A stretch of DNA of 64,000 bases, from NCBI RefSeq assembly GCF_032854445.1, contig NC_088301.1, forward strand, positions 60,090,512 to 60,154,511, given 5' to 3'. The DNA comes from Liolophura sinensis (taxonomy: Eukaryota > Mollusca > Polyplacophora > Chitonida > Chitonidae). Position 1 is the first letter of the stretch. The number at the start of each line of letters is the position of its first letter. Positions 44,401 to 49,109 of the stretch are shown here, in pieces. Position numbers and translations under genes: made by a program. Under the pieces are notes generated by a model. The model saw only the letters and a program-made list of their open reading frames with translations. It was not told the origin of the DNA and ran no database searches.

Positions 44401-46017
44401 TTTTCATATTTTATGATTGCCGTGATTTTGATTGGCTTTCCATGCTACATACTGTGCGATATTCATAAAATTTTCTGTGCTTTTTTATGCATCTGGTTAG
44501 ACTTATGCAGAAGGTGCATACTAGTATCTTATGGCCTGTGGAACATTTAAAATTCTGTGTGTTACCCTCTGAATATGCTTGAGTATATATAAATGGTATT
44601 GTTATGAAAAGCCCAGCATTAGGGGTGGGGTGGGGGTGTCATTGATACCTGATTGTATCTCACCTTGTTTTGTTTCTTTTCACTGTGAATGTTGATGAAC
44701 ATGGATTTTTTTCTTCTCTACAGCAATGGCAAGAAAACATTTTGCATGCTAATATTTTGGAACCAACACTGGAAAGAGGTCGTTTCCCATGGCAACATCG
44801 TGTTCAGGATCTAGAATTGTATCGCAAACCTCTGCCAAATTTTGGCATGGCAGATCCACTCAGTATACATTACAGTGGGGACAAATTGGCAGAAGAGCAG
44901 CGACAGGCTAAATTGAAAGAGTTAGAGCTCTGGCGTTCTAGAGTAATTGTTGATAATCCACGGCAAAATTTCCTCCGTTGCCTAACAGAAACAGAGCTGC
45001 TAGACAGAGGCTATAAATGTAGTAATAGTGTTGAAAAATTGAAGGGGATCCTTAAAGATCCTCCAGCCAAAATGACTTTGCGGAAGCCTGGGTTGATCTT
45101 AGACGATATTCCATCATTGGGTGTTGTTGGCTACCCTTCCGTGGACACTGCGGCCAGGAAAGCTGGGCGGTGCCTGCATTCGGCAATACCTGATTCGGAT
45201 CAGGTGTGGACTAAAGGGTATAACCCTGGTCCATATACTAACCTCAGCTGGACCAGGGATGAGAACAACATTCCTACCTATGACTACAACCACCAGGAGT
45301 TCCAGAAAACCAAAGGTCAAGATTTCAAGTGAGTGATCTTTGTTTGTAAGAGTGTCCAATCCATTCTCAGTACACATAATAAAAATTATGTTTTGTTGTA
45401 AAAAGAAAACAAAGAAGAGATACAAGGGATAAGAACTGAATTAGGCAAAGGACATGAATGAGTGTACAACAAACATGCTTTTGCATTGTGTAAGTTGTTT
45501 TAATCGTGCTTAAGCTTACTTGTGATGCTGTATGGATGGGAAAAAAGGAAGAAAGGCAATAAATGGTCAACCCTGAATGGTCAAACATCTCCTGTCAAAG
45601 ACTAATAACATGCATAGCGTTTAATGCAGGACATTTCTGTCTTTGAAAACTGTTCTTTAGCACAATAGGTCAGCAAATGTGAGGCCATCCAGGTACAGTG
45701 AAAAATAACTTTCAGTTCCAGGTAGCCTAAATTGCAGGTAGTACATTGTTTTTGTGTGCTATTAAAACTTAACATATATTTACATGGCCTGTATTTTGAT
45801 TTGTTACAGGTTAGTCCATAAGACTCATGTATTTCAAAGTAGGCGGCCAATACAGAGGTTATCTGAAGAAGAAATGGAACACCTCTATGGGTACAATAGG
45901 ACCATGGGCTCCCTGGATTGGAAAGCTACACCACTCCCTCCAATAGAAGATGGTTTTTGCTCAACAGCTTCACCTTTGGTTACAGAAAACAAGTCATTAG
46001 AGACACTGGCAACCTGA
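11038..46017 (+). CDS. CFAP92: Cilia- and flagella-associated protein 92-like (DUF4550)
   Basis: A complete gene of 23 coding exons: 11038-11428, 11679-11699, 13478-13597, 16382-16625, 18733-18878, 20410-20568, 20784-20943, 22015-22220, 23179-23346, 25904-26093, 26555-26667, 28985-29146, 30097-30309, 30536-30666, 30890-31050, 40165-40308, 40470-40653, 41766-41883, 42215-42402, 42778-42930, 43458-43673, 44724-45328, 45810-46017. All junctions are GT-AG, phases agree, and the 4401-nt sum gives 1466 residues. Residues about 198-303 match DUF4550 ('YYHLEYYLLPDDIEP', 'GEVTWVAWTH', 'LELRIWDSKDK', 'DRPKAFRIP'). An acidic/Ser-rich N-terminus precedes it; low-complexity linkers and a long C-terminal region follow. 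The family (human KIAA1257, FAP92) is named from ciliary proteomes and its biochemical role is not known to me. The name rests on DUF4550 and overall architecture recalled without a database search. Confidence 0.72.
11679..11699 (+). CDS. CFAP92: CFAP92 exon 2: 21-nt microexon (basic)
   Basis: A 21-base exon lies between 'attaattttcaag' and GTATGT. It enters and leaves in phase 1 and encodes GPKKRRK. It can be included or skipped without changing frame, and the basic run resembles a nuclear-localisation or nucleic-acid-binding patch. Supported by splice sites and phase only. Confidence 0.55.
11700..13477. other. CFAP92 intron 2
   Basis: AT-rich with no recognised element. A 106-codon frame at 12504-12824 is hydrophobic by composition, has no family resemblance and no credible splice signals. 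Confidence 0.5.
13478..13597 (+). CDS. CFAP92: CFAP92 exon 3: 120-nt Ser-rich exon
   Basis: Acceptor 'catacctgcag' ends at 13477 and donor GTATTA starts at 13598. It is exactly 40 codons in phase 1/1 with no stop in the required frame. It gives an acidic then Ser-rich peptide ('CADSDSDGETVSCMSRRESV'). Codon-like composition and matched phase support it. It could be a skippable cassette exon. Confidence 0.6.
14180..14270 (+). mobile_element. SINE body fragment
   Basis: 'gtcacatatgggaaggttta' and 'caggtttcctccactaatga' match the central body of the tRNA-SINE family seen at 525, 20035 and 26225. The head and tail are missing. Confidence 0.5.
14447..14600 (-). mobile_element. tRNA-SINE, minus strand, partial
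   Basis: Read on the plus strand the order is tail to body: 'gccgtactcaagaaaatttc', 'cttacatgatagtggccagc', 'gaaaactgggcagagcaagg', 'ccacaggtttctggcagacc'. This is the reverse complement of the family body and 3' end. The AAAT tail is degraded. Confidence 0.7.
16382..16625 (+). CDS. CFAP92: CFAP92 exon 4: first half of DUF4550
   Basis: Acceptor 'ttttattacag' ends at 16381; donor GTGAGA starts at 16626. The exon runs from 'EEDPDIPDLKDLMKKKKRVF' through 'YYHLEYYLLPDDIEPIKTDV' to 'WQDGEVTWVAWTH', the conserved N-terminal half of DUF4550. Phase in 1, out 2. Confidence 0.85.
17259..17357 (+). pseudogene. Possible MADF/Myb-like domain fragment
   Basis: A short frame reads 'AEDKLIELWSNEPC', resembling the start of MADF/SANT-like DNA-binding domains that occur in Harbinger-type transposon accessory proteins and host factors. 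It hits a stop at 17355. No transposase or convincing terminal inverted repeat was found around it. Resemblance is by eye only. Confidence 0.3.
18733..18878 (+). CDS. CFAP92: CFAP92 exon 5: second half of DUF4550
   Basis: Acceptor 'ctgtttttcag' ends at 18732; donor GTAAAA starts at 18879. It encodes 'SVTVTKDVLLQLFSHKLELR', 'IWDSKDKCSTRARFDRPKAF' and 'RIPQPRPG'. The split of DUF4550 over two exons and the Asp-Arg-Pro-Lys motif are clear. Confidence 0.85.
18968..19129. repeat. Imperfect inverted repeat / hairpin element
   Basis: The left arm 18968-19012 (from 'gatggtttgc' to 'gtgtattgccc') is matched by the reverse complement of 19080-19129 (from 'gggcaatatacacaaactt' to 'gcaaaccatc'), with small mismatches and indels. 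The arms are about 45-50 nt and the loop about 67 nt. It lies just after CFAP92 exon 5 and could be a small foldback element. Confidence 0.75.
19300..19566 (-). mobile_element. Full-length tRNA-derived SINE
   Basis: On the minus strand the element starts with a tRNA-like head: A box 'tggctcagttggttag' and B box 'gagttcaagtcc'. The conserved body follows ('atggaaacgtctgcaagcaa', 'ggtttcctcccaccataacg'), then the 3' region 'aagtgaaatattcttcaacg' and an AT-rich tail. This is the best complete copy of the family in the window and defines its 5' end. Confidence 0.85.
19769..19835 (+). repeat. Interspersed repeat, second copy
   Basis: The copy of the repeat at 7235-7325 ('cttgtaagtaaacatgga', 'tctaattccacttaac'). 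Family unknown. Confidence 0.45.
20035..20230 (+). mobile_element. tRNA-SINE body and 3' end
   Basis: A well-preserved copy: 'gtaagttcaagttcagctca', 'gtgggaaggtctaccagcaa', 'ggtttcccctgggctctgcc', 'aagtgaaatattcttgagta', 'cggcgtaaaacaccaatcaa', and tail (gtaaataaataaa). The A-box region is lost or very diverged. Confidence 0.85.
20410..20568 (+). CDS. CFAP92: CFAP92 exon 6: basic Ser/Arg linker
   Basis: Acceptor 'tctattgcag' ends at 20409; donor GTAAGT starts at 20569. Phase 1/1. It encodes 'GEDPEELGGVKSQVVKQSRS' and a Ser/Arg-rich end 'KHGSSRSSRQKG', a probable disordered linker after DUF4550. Confidence 0.8.
20784..20943 (+). CDS. CFAP92: CFAP92 exon 7: acidic linker
   Basis: Acceptor 'tgcttgcag' ends at 20783; donor GTAAAG starts at 20944. 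It encodes 'EEHYEASTDVSPVDKKVIPQ' and 'KETNDGADTDER', acidic and probably disordered. Phase in 1, out 2. Confidence 0.78.
20944..22014. other. CFAP92 intron 7
   Basis: No element recognised beyond generic AT-rich sequence. Confidence 0.5.
22015..22220 (+). CDS. CFAP92: CFAP92 exon 8: Ser/Arg/Pro-rich linker
   Basis: It encodes 'SPRTFSRLGRLAGLESPTKN' and a basic Ser-rich tail ending 'SHLRSKSPLDSD'. Donor GTAAGT starts at 22221. Two acceptors six bases apart (AG at 22013-22014 and 22019-22020) are both in frame, so two residues may be optional. Confidence 0.78.
22940..23113 (+). mobile_element. Degenerate SINE copy
   Basis: 'agttggttagtaacttgacc', 'gagtataagtgaaaattctt' and 'gagtatcatgtatggcagta' preserve the order of the family body and 3' end with many changes. 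Confidence 0.5.
23179..23346 (+). CDS. CFAP92: CFAP92 exon 9
   Basis: Acceptor 'ttatctcatcag' ends at 23178; donor GTAATG starts at 23347. A polar start ('FPDSADKPHSELKANSKSPV') passes into a folded-looking 'VERIKKFGICSVPVRMAILF'. Phase 1/1. The large 60-bp minisatellite lies in the next intron. Confidence 0.82.
23655..25877. repeat. Minisatellite MS2, 60-bp unit, about 37 copies
   Basis: An extremely regular 60-bp tandem array. Units carry 'gacaaaggtggagttaatta', 'ctgttgttggtaggtgatg' and 'tggtcgaacccatccttaat'. Nearly 29 consecutive units keep an exact 60-base spacing, and only one 1-bp shift is seen near 25381. At least two variant types alternate (ggagttaatta / ggaggtaattt). It fills the intron between exons 9 and 10, ending 26 bases before the next acceptor. 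Confidence 0.97.
25904..26093 (+). CDS. CFAP92: CFAP92 exon 10
   Basis: Acceptor 'ccatcatatag' ends at 25903, only about 26 bases after the MS2 array; donor GTGAGC starts at 26094. It encodes 'AFVSVAIDGPLMSEMQKKEL' and 'NPLIFKIHAATDMPETPLGY', a compact conserved-looking segment with Asn-Pro-Leu and Met-Pro-Glu-Thr-Pro motifs. Phase in 1, out 2. Confidence 0.85.
26225..26388 (+). mobile_element. tRNA-SINE body and 3' end
   Basis: 'gtgttaaggtctgccagcaa', 'gggtttccccgggctctgct', 'cgatttcctcccactataat', 'ggcataaaacacaaatcaaa' and an (AAAT)n tail. The tRNA head is missing. Confidence 0.8.
26555..26667 (+). CDS. CFAP92: CFAP92 exon 11
   Basis: Acceptor 'atctgtttttag' ends at 26554; donor GTACTG starts at 26668. 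It encodes 'CNPVYCNYQFYKQPEHRSIG' and 'YWDDISVCLTG'. Phase in 2, out 1. A 38-bp minisatellite follows in the next intron. Confidence 0.84.
26800..28860. repeat. Minisatellite MS3, about 37-38-bp unit, about 54 copies
   Basis: A tandem array with unit core 'ctgtatggagcatgtaaata' plus 'gcaactctgcagtatgg'. Unit length varies between about 36 and 39 by small indels (aataagc / aatagc), so it is more diverged than MS2. It occupies most of the intron between exons 11 and 12. Minus-strand frames rich in 'MLHTA' and 'FTCSIQ' are by-products. Confidence 0.95.
28985..29146 (+). CDS. CFAP92: CFAP92 exon 12
   Basis: Acceptor 'tttgaacag' ends at 28984; donor GTAAGT starts at 29147. It encodes 'VLEPSEFRQFLNGPPLEIEL' and 'HDRDRKQSSMKVKPTLFGDD'. 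The Pro-Pro-Leu-Glu-Ile-Glu-Leu-His-Asp stretch suggests a beta-rich C2-like fold, though this is only a visual impression. Phase 1/1. Confidence 0.84.
29147..30096. other. CFAP92 intron 12
   Basis: AT-rich, with several 'acatgtac' motifs; no gene or named element seen. Confidence 0.5.
30097..30309 (+). CDS. CFAP92: CFAP92 exon 13
   Basis: Acceptor 'actttttcag' ends at 30096; donor GTGAGA starts at 30310. It encodes 'GRDKPWDPFGVAKVDLSELL' and 'LGNKFLYLKVPVHTC'. The Pro-Phe-Gly-x-Ala-x-Val-Asp-Leu-Ser pattern is again reminiscent of C2-like strands. Phase 1/1. Confidence 0.85.
30536..30666 (+). CDS. CFAP92: CFAP92 exon 14
   Basis: Acceptor 'tgtcttattag' ends at 30535; donor GTCAGT starts at 30667. 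It encodes 'NTMLKVTVELAYPLATPEDI', a beta-strand-like segment. Phase in 1, out 0. Confidence 0.82.
30890..31050 (+). CDS. CFAP92: CFAP92 exon 15
   Basis: Acceptor 'gtttatag' ends at 30889; donor GTAAGT starts at 31051. It encodes 'CPFGRLVFIFDYTNTEVLLC' and 'DDMPQHVVEAALSTYKLTL'. It leaves two bases (CT) completed by the G of the exon 9.1 kb downstream. Confidence 0.84.
31082..31380 (+). repeat. Pair of 66-bp direct repeats, 233 bp apart
   Basis: The copies start at 31082 and 31315 ('ggaagtaatcctaagcaact', then 'acatacttctc' and 'gggag.tttaggagg'). Identity is roughly 85 percent by eye. They sit next to the DIRS-type relic and may be part of its termini. Confidence 0.6.
31829..32640 (-). pseudogene. 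Tyrosine recombinase fragment (DIRS type)
   Basis: Two open pieces (32633-32376 and 32233-31829) plus bridging sequence. Recombinase-like features are 'LKLQFFAGY' followed by 'HSDV', a 'GNGLLFSHTFGKAMRRGNG' block, 'HNRLRTYLAVLG', 'TPHSLWVGCAV' and 'GWSSSKMAEYYSR'. The last matches the conserved His-x-x-Arg...Gly-x-x-Ser...Tyr end, with the Arg position changed to Leu-Trp. A stop at about 32374 and a shift near 32240 break it. Confidence 0.65.
33730..34010 (-). pseudogene. DIRS-type reverse transcriptase fragment
   Basis: The fragment begins around the catalytic box, here Tyr-Asn-Asp-Asp (33991-34008), and continues through 'QQALRTVYAVVQILKRLSYT' to 'FLGFMVDSHTQAYILPG' and 'KRVTFAQLRKSIL'. 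It ends at a stop near 33729. The sequence upstream of the box is not recognisable, so the RT is truncated. Confidence 0.72.
34860..39052. repeat. Minisatellite MS4, 31-bp unit, about 135 copies
   Basis: A 4.2-kb tandem array. Each unit has a (GT)n/'gtgtgtgtgg' part, 'aagcacatttct' and 'cccctca'. Adjacent units near 38641 and 38672 fix the 31-base period, with GT-run length variants of 29-35 and sub-types ('aagcaaatttcttccatca', 'agcgcatttc'). Since 31 is not divisible by 3 and no frame of the unit has a stop, all three plus-strand frames stay open as one 31-residue cycle. That creates the long false ORFs here. Confidence 0.97.
39053..40164. other. Unclassified end of intron 15
   Basis: No gene recognised. 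39718-39772 ('gtcaaagaaagtgcgggaga', 'gaaattactccacaggg') resembles 31262-31310 and could be a terminal repeat of the inserted element. Confidence 0.4.
40165..40308 (+). CDS. CFAP92: CFAP92 exon 16
   Basis: Acceptor 'ttcttcattgaag' ends at 40164; donor GTAGCT starts at 40309. It encodes 'VLDMVTGFHVMDEVKHIFVL' and 'EGLRDKGITTVWESIPQ'. Phase in 2, out 2. Its Val-Thr-Gly-Phe-His-Val-Met-Asp motif looks strongly conserved. Confidence 0.86.
40470..40653 (+). CDS. CFAP92: CFAP92 exon 17
   Basis: Acceptor 'tgtctttccag' ends at 40469; donor GTAAAC starts at 40654. It encodes 'CIISDFTFTERLYGSLDVDI' and 'HEPLHTIIKQPLLYIRD'. Phase in 2, out 0. Confidence 0.86.
40751..40898 (+). mobile_element. tRNA-SINE with internal deletion
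   Basis: The tRNA-like head 'ctccatggcctagtgtttgg', 'gactcagaagcctctcacca' and 'tgcagtcattgtgg' joins directly to the 3' region 'tgtgaaatattcataagtac', 'agagtaaaacaccc' and an AAAT tail. The central body is deleted. The head matches the minus-strand copy at 19300-19566. Confidence 0.8.
41766..41883 (+). CDS. CFAP92: CFAP92 exon 18
   Basis: Acceptor 'tgttattccag' ends at 41765; donor GTGTGT starts at 41884. It encodes 'LLKVVRIKDAIRSDLFPTAD' and 'MVISMSREFGVPLTAKDFQ'. Phase in 0, out 1. Confidence 0.85.
42215..42402 (+). CDS. CFAP92: CFAP92 exon 19
   Basis: Acceptor 'ggtgtcaccag' ends at 42214; donor GTAAGT starts at 42403. It encodes 'DLHLTPDADIVEEPSSTAVK' and 'YVNTIMDRHLSGQVHNFVRE'. Phase in 1, out 0. 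Confidence 0.85.
42778..42930 (+). CDS. CFAP92: CFAP92 exon 20
   Basis: Acceptor 'ttgtcattttcag' ends at 42777; donor GTATTA starts at 42931. It is 51 codons in phase 0/0: 'EEIKRSSDFNRRSKSLVETV' and a charged helix 'STELAKEKVRQQLAE', a likely helical or coiled-coil stretch. Confidence 0.84.
43458..43673 (+). CDS. CFAP92: CFAP92 exon 21
   Basis: Acceptor 'tgttgctgcag' ends at 43457; donor GTAAGT starts at 43674. It is 72 codons in phase 0/0: 'YCPEFHHSMTVVPVNIAVLK' and 'RWKTEEGWVYPGVKSTMECN'. Confidence 0.85.
44724..45328 (+). CDS. CFAP92: CFAP92 exon 22, the largest exon
   Basis: Acceptor 'ttcttctctacag' ends at 44723; donor GTGAGT starts at 45329. It has 605 bases, phase in 0, out 2. A charged helical region ('KLAEEQRQAKLKELELWRSR') is followed by Tyr/Pro/Trp-rich repeats ('VWTKGYNPGPYTNLSWTRDE') of the kind common in axonemal and microtubule-associated proteins. 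Confidence 0.88.
45810..46017 (+). CDS. CFAP92: CFAP92 last exon 23
   Basis: Acceptor 'gatttgttacag' ends at 45809; stop TGA at 46015-46017. It encodes 'LVHKTHVFQSRRPIQRLSEE' and a variable tail 'KSLETLAT'. Confidence 0.85.
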
Positions 46018-46870
46018 ATTTAACGGTACTGTTCAGTGCAGGGGCAGTGGAATAATTTTGCCTATGCAAGTTCAAGCCATTGTGATATACATCCATGTAG
46101 CAAATTAGTCCTTTTATAAATATCAGCCAATTTCCAGAGGTCCCCTTCGACTGTTTATTATTACAATTTTTTTAATTCAGATGTGTTTCTGACTTTCATA
46201 GTTTGAGTTGTTATAATTGATGTAGTTTGTTCTAGGTTCTTATGAGATTGCAGACTTACAAGTTTGTTATAAGAATTAAAAGAGATACAGAAATGGATGA
46301 CAGTGGATATTTTGCTGGGTCAAAGCATTGGTCTTGCATGAATAGATCTGCCACGCCTGAAATTCAGCCCAGGCTACATGGCTTAAGCACAAATGCCAGT
46401 CAATGACGCTTCTGTATCCCTTTAACTATGTGTAATTGCTTTCATGTTAGCCATCTTGTTGACATGCATAAATGCATGTATGTAATATTGATGTGTTAAA
46501 GTTTTCTGAATTTAGTGATTGTGTTGACAAAAATTATTATCAAAGCAAATCTGTGATATGATATAGTATTTAACAGCTGTTAAGGACTTTTTATTGATGT
46601 GAAGATTACATATGTATTGAGGCATGGAGTTGATATTGTTGAATATTGTACAATTCCCTGATCTAAGGTTAGAGATTATAATGGTGATCTCTTAAGCTCT
46701 CGATTTTGGGACAAATTTGTGGTAATGACCTGCTGAAATAAGTATGTAGAACTTTTTAAATTGTTTTGCCTTCAAAAGTATTCAGTATTTGATCCTCTTT
46801 TGGGTTTCTGTATTTTCTATGTGTATATTTTGATATTGTTAATAAACCAAAAAGAACACTGTAAATAATG
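46018..46870 (+). other. CFAP92 3' UTR
   Basis: About 0.85 kb of AT-rich untranslated sequence running to the polyadenylation signal at 46841. Confidence 0.6.
46841..46846 (+). terminator. Polyadenylation signal of CFAP92
   Basis: AATAAA, followed at about 46865 by T/G-rich sequence. It is the first canonical signal after the stop codon. Confidence 0.6.
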
Positions 46871-46984
46871 TTTTCACAAAGCTAATATCAAAGGAGTACA
46901 ACACACTCATATTGGCTCATCAGCTTATATTTATCAGAAACACTGATTTATTATATTGAAATTCCCTCGGTTATTGGCGTTGTT

Positions 46985-47132
46985 CAGCCCGTTAAGTTCC
47001 AAGATTGGATAGGGTTGGAGATTGATGTAGATAGACATATAAACTTTGGTGAAAGTGTCAAGCGTGATAACGGTATTAGTATCAATACCGAAACGTCGCT
47101 TCACAATAAAAAGAAGTTATTATCCATATATC
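46985..47132 (+). repeat. Possible 3' end of a retroelement with stem-loop
   Basis: A perfect 6-bp stem ('ggtatt-agtatc-aatacc') is followed by 'gaaacgtcgcttc' and 'acaataaaaagaagtt'. The pattern resembles 3' ends of Penelope-like or other repeats, but no coding remnant accompanies it. Confidence 0.3.
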
Positions 47133-47140
47133 TCGTTATG

Positions 47141-47718
47141 TTAAAGGAGAAGAAAACTTAAATATCAAACAAATACCATTGAAAAGAGTGTGCATTTCCT
47201 CGCAGGTGCATACCATAAAAAATTCTAATATGTACCTCAAGTTGATAAATTATAAATAAAGCTCTGCGTCTAAATCAGCTGTGGGCGACTCCATTTTGCC
47301 TAAGAACTAGTCCTGAAGTCTTTTGTGTTGTGAGGAGAATTGTCGTCGGAAACCGCCGAAGTGCAGTTTGTACATTTCCGGTAGAACTCTTCTTCCCAGA
47401 AGCTAGCGTACAGTACAGTTCGTTTTCCGCCTGATGATCGGGAAACTGGAATGTCGGACGTAAGTTCCGAGTTTACACGAACAAGCCGGAAGTTTTAACG
47501 ACTCTCATTGGCTAAGAGACAACAGCATAAGCTACAGGGTGTTAAAGATGGAGGACGCGATGGACTCGGCGTTTTCTGCCAGCTTTGCCGTTTTCAGGCT
47601 TTACGTGTGTGGCGAGGAAAAGTCGAAAAATTGTGCAACAGGCACCACCAAACAGAACAATATGTGCTCTTTTCAGCCTGTAGTGTCATTTTTTTAAAAA
47701 ATTTTTCTTCTCCTTTAA
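47141..47718. mobile_element. MITE-like element, 578 bp, bounded by TTAA
   Basis: Terminal inverted repeats match perfectly for 16 bases: 'ttaaaggagaagaaaa' at the left and 'ttttcttctcctttaa' at the right. The outer TTAA on both sides would fit a TTAA target duplication (piggyBac or Kolobok type) with TIR starting AGGAGAAG. There is no transposase. A 50-codon frame at 47549-47698 (MEDAMDSAFSASFAVFR...) is short and unsupported. Confidence 0.75.
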
Positions 47719-47734
47719 CGGTGTACATATCTGT

Positions 47735-47818
47735 AAGTCAGGCTCTGGTTTCATCCACCTATAAAACTGGCTATCACGGTATAAGTGTAATATTCTTGAG
47801 TATGATAATCAAATAAGG
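47735..47818 (+). mobile_element. tRNA-SINE 3' fragment
   Basis: 'gctctggtttcatccaccta', 'acggtataagtgtaatattc' and 'ttgagtatgataatcaaata' match the 3' half of the family. It abuts the MITE-like element. Confidence 0.7.
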
Positions 47819-47879
47819 AGGAACCGGTAAATACTTCCAAAGGGTCGTAATATATGTATATATATATATGTATGTGTGG

Positions 47880-48230
47880 TTTCAGAGCTTCTACGCTCGT
47901 TCGGTGAACCTAAGCGGGTACCTTGGCGGATACCTATGCGGGCTGGCCTGACAGCTTCAACGCTGTAGATCTCAGGTGGACGCGGCCCTGGACCGAACGA
48001 CCGCGGAAGCAGGTTAACCTTGGGGAAGGCCTGGCCGGACTAATAAAGCGGTTGCTTTATAATCACTCTGTTTCAGCGCTGTTGTTGTTATCCTGACATC
48101 CGCCCTCTGGCTCTCACATAGGTCTGGGAGGTTATATCATGTTGACGAGCCTGGTGTAGCGGGAGCTTTTCAAGGTCTTTTACGCTACCAATTGATGGAT
48201 CATAGCTCGGCACGTTACAAAATTAACATG
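47880..48230. other. CpG-containing unclassified spacer
   Basis: This stretch is richer in CG than its surroundings ('gtacgtt'-free, many CG dinucleotides such as 'gcggatacctatgcggg' and 'ccgaacgaccgcggaag'). I recognise no gene or element. It could belong to a promoter region of the CFAP90-like gene or to an old repeat. Confidence 0.3.
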
Positions 48231-48290
48231 CATTGAAGCACTATATCATTGTTATTTGTCACCACATAGCAAATTCTTCTTGTATATATG

Positions 48291-48304
48291 GTTACCATGA
48301 CGGA
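48291..48304 (+). promoter_or_regulatory. X-box-like site upstream of the CFAP90-like gene
   Basis: 'gttaccatgacgga' matches 12 of 14 positions of the RFX consensus RYYNYYATRRNRAC, failing at the last two. It lies about 490 bases before the candidate first coding exon. Confidence 0.2.
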
Positions 48305-48793
48305 AAATCCATTAATTGTCTCTATAATGGACCTGTAACGTAAGATCCAACGTGCTCTCACGCGGCTAACTCGGAGAAAGTAGAAACAATGAAGATGAAT
48401 CTTGAGGATTATGATAGACGTGTACTGGGACTCAAGTGAACCTAGTTTTTATTAGAGTGAGTGAGTGACTGCTTTGGGTTTCAAAGCCAAGAAACTAAAA
48501 AGTTTGACGTGCCAGATAAGACAGCTTTATCCTCGTGGAACTCTTCGAGGATTTTCGTGGCCTCAAAAGTAGTTTGACGGCAAACCGGTGAAGTTTCGAG
48601 TAAGGGTAACTTGACGTTCCGACGCACGAATATCTTCGAGTGTTCCCGATCGTATCACTAATTATGACGTCGATCGTTTGTGACGTGGGTCGCTTTTGCT
48701 GTTTTGCCGCAACTTGTCTCACCTAAGACAAAAGACACAGGGAAGTTCGTGAGAGTTTTACTGTGGATATAAAGCGTGGGGTGGCCAAGAAGT

Positions 48794-48892
48794 ATGTATG
48801 AATATCCTGGCCAAGGCATGCGTATGTCCATGAACGGGCGCGCGAGCCCCACACCTCTGGAGGCTTCCGGACTGTGGAGAAACGTGCTAATG
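48794..48892 (+). CDS. Candidate first coding exon of the CFAP90-like gene
   Basis: An ATG at 48794, the first after an in-frame TAA, opens 33 codons ('MYEYPGQGMRMSMNGRASPT') ending at a GTAGGC donor at 48893, phase 0. The next recognised exon at 52975 also starts in phase 0. Local GC content is higher than its surroundings. No homology supports this peptide, and the 4.1-kb intron it implies is full of MS5 repeats. Confidence 0.35.
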
Positions 48893-49109
48893 GTAGGCTG
48901 GTAAAAATCACTTGACAAAGCTCAAATTTATCGTTAGTTAAATCATTTGACAAAGGCACGGATACCACTGACACATTACACATATACGCTAATCATGTGA
49001 TTAGCAATTATTAACTTTAGTGGAATTAAGCCTTAATTGTGACAATTCTATCAAAAATAAGTTAACATGTTTGACTCTTAGAGAAACATTTACGTGTGAG
49101 TTCTAATAG

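Noticed and set aside
46985-47132. Confident hammerhead ribozyme call
   Set aside because: The sequence before the stem does not match the conserved core, so only a weak note is kept.
47549-47698. 50-codon frame (MEDAMDSAF...) as a small gene
   Set aside because: It lies wholly inside the MITE-like element and has no supporting signals beyond a start codon.
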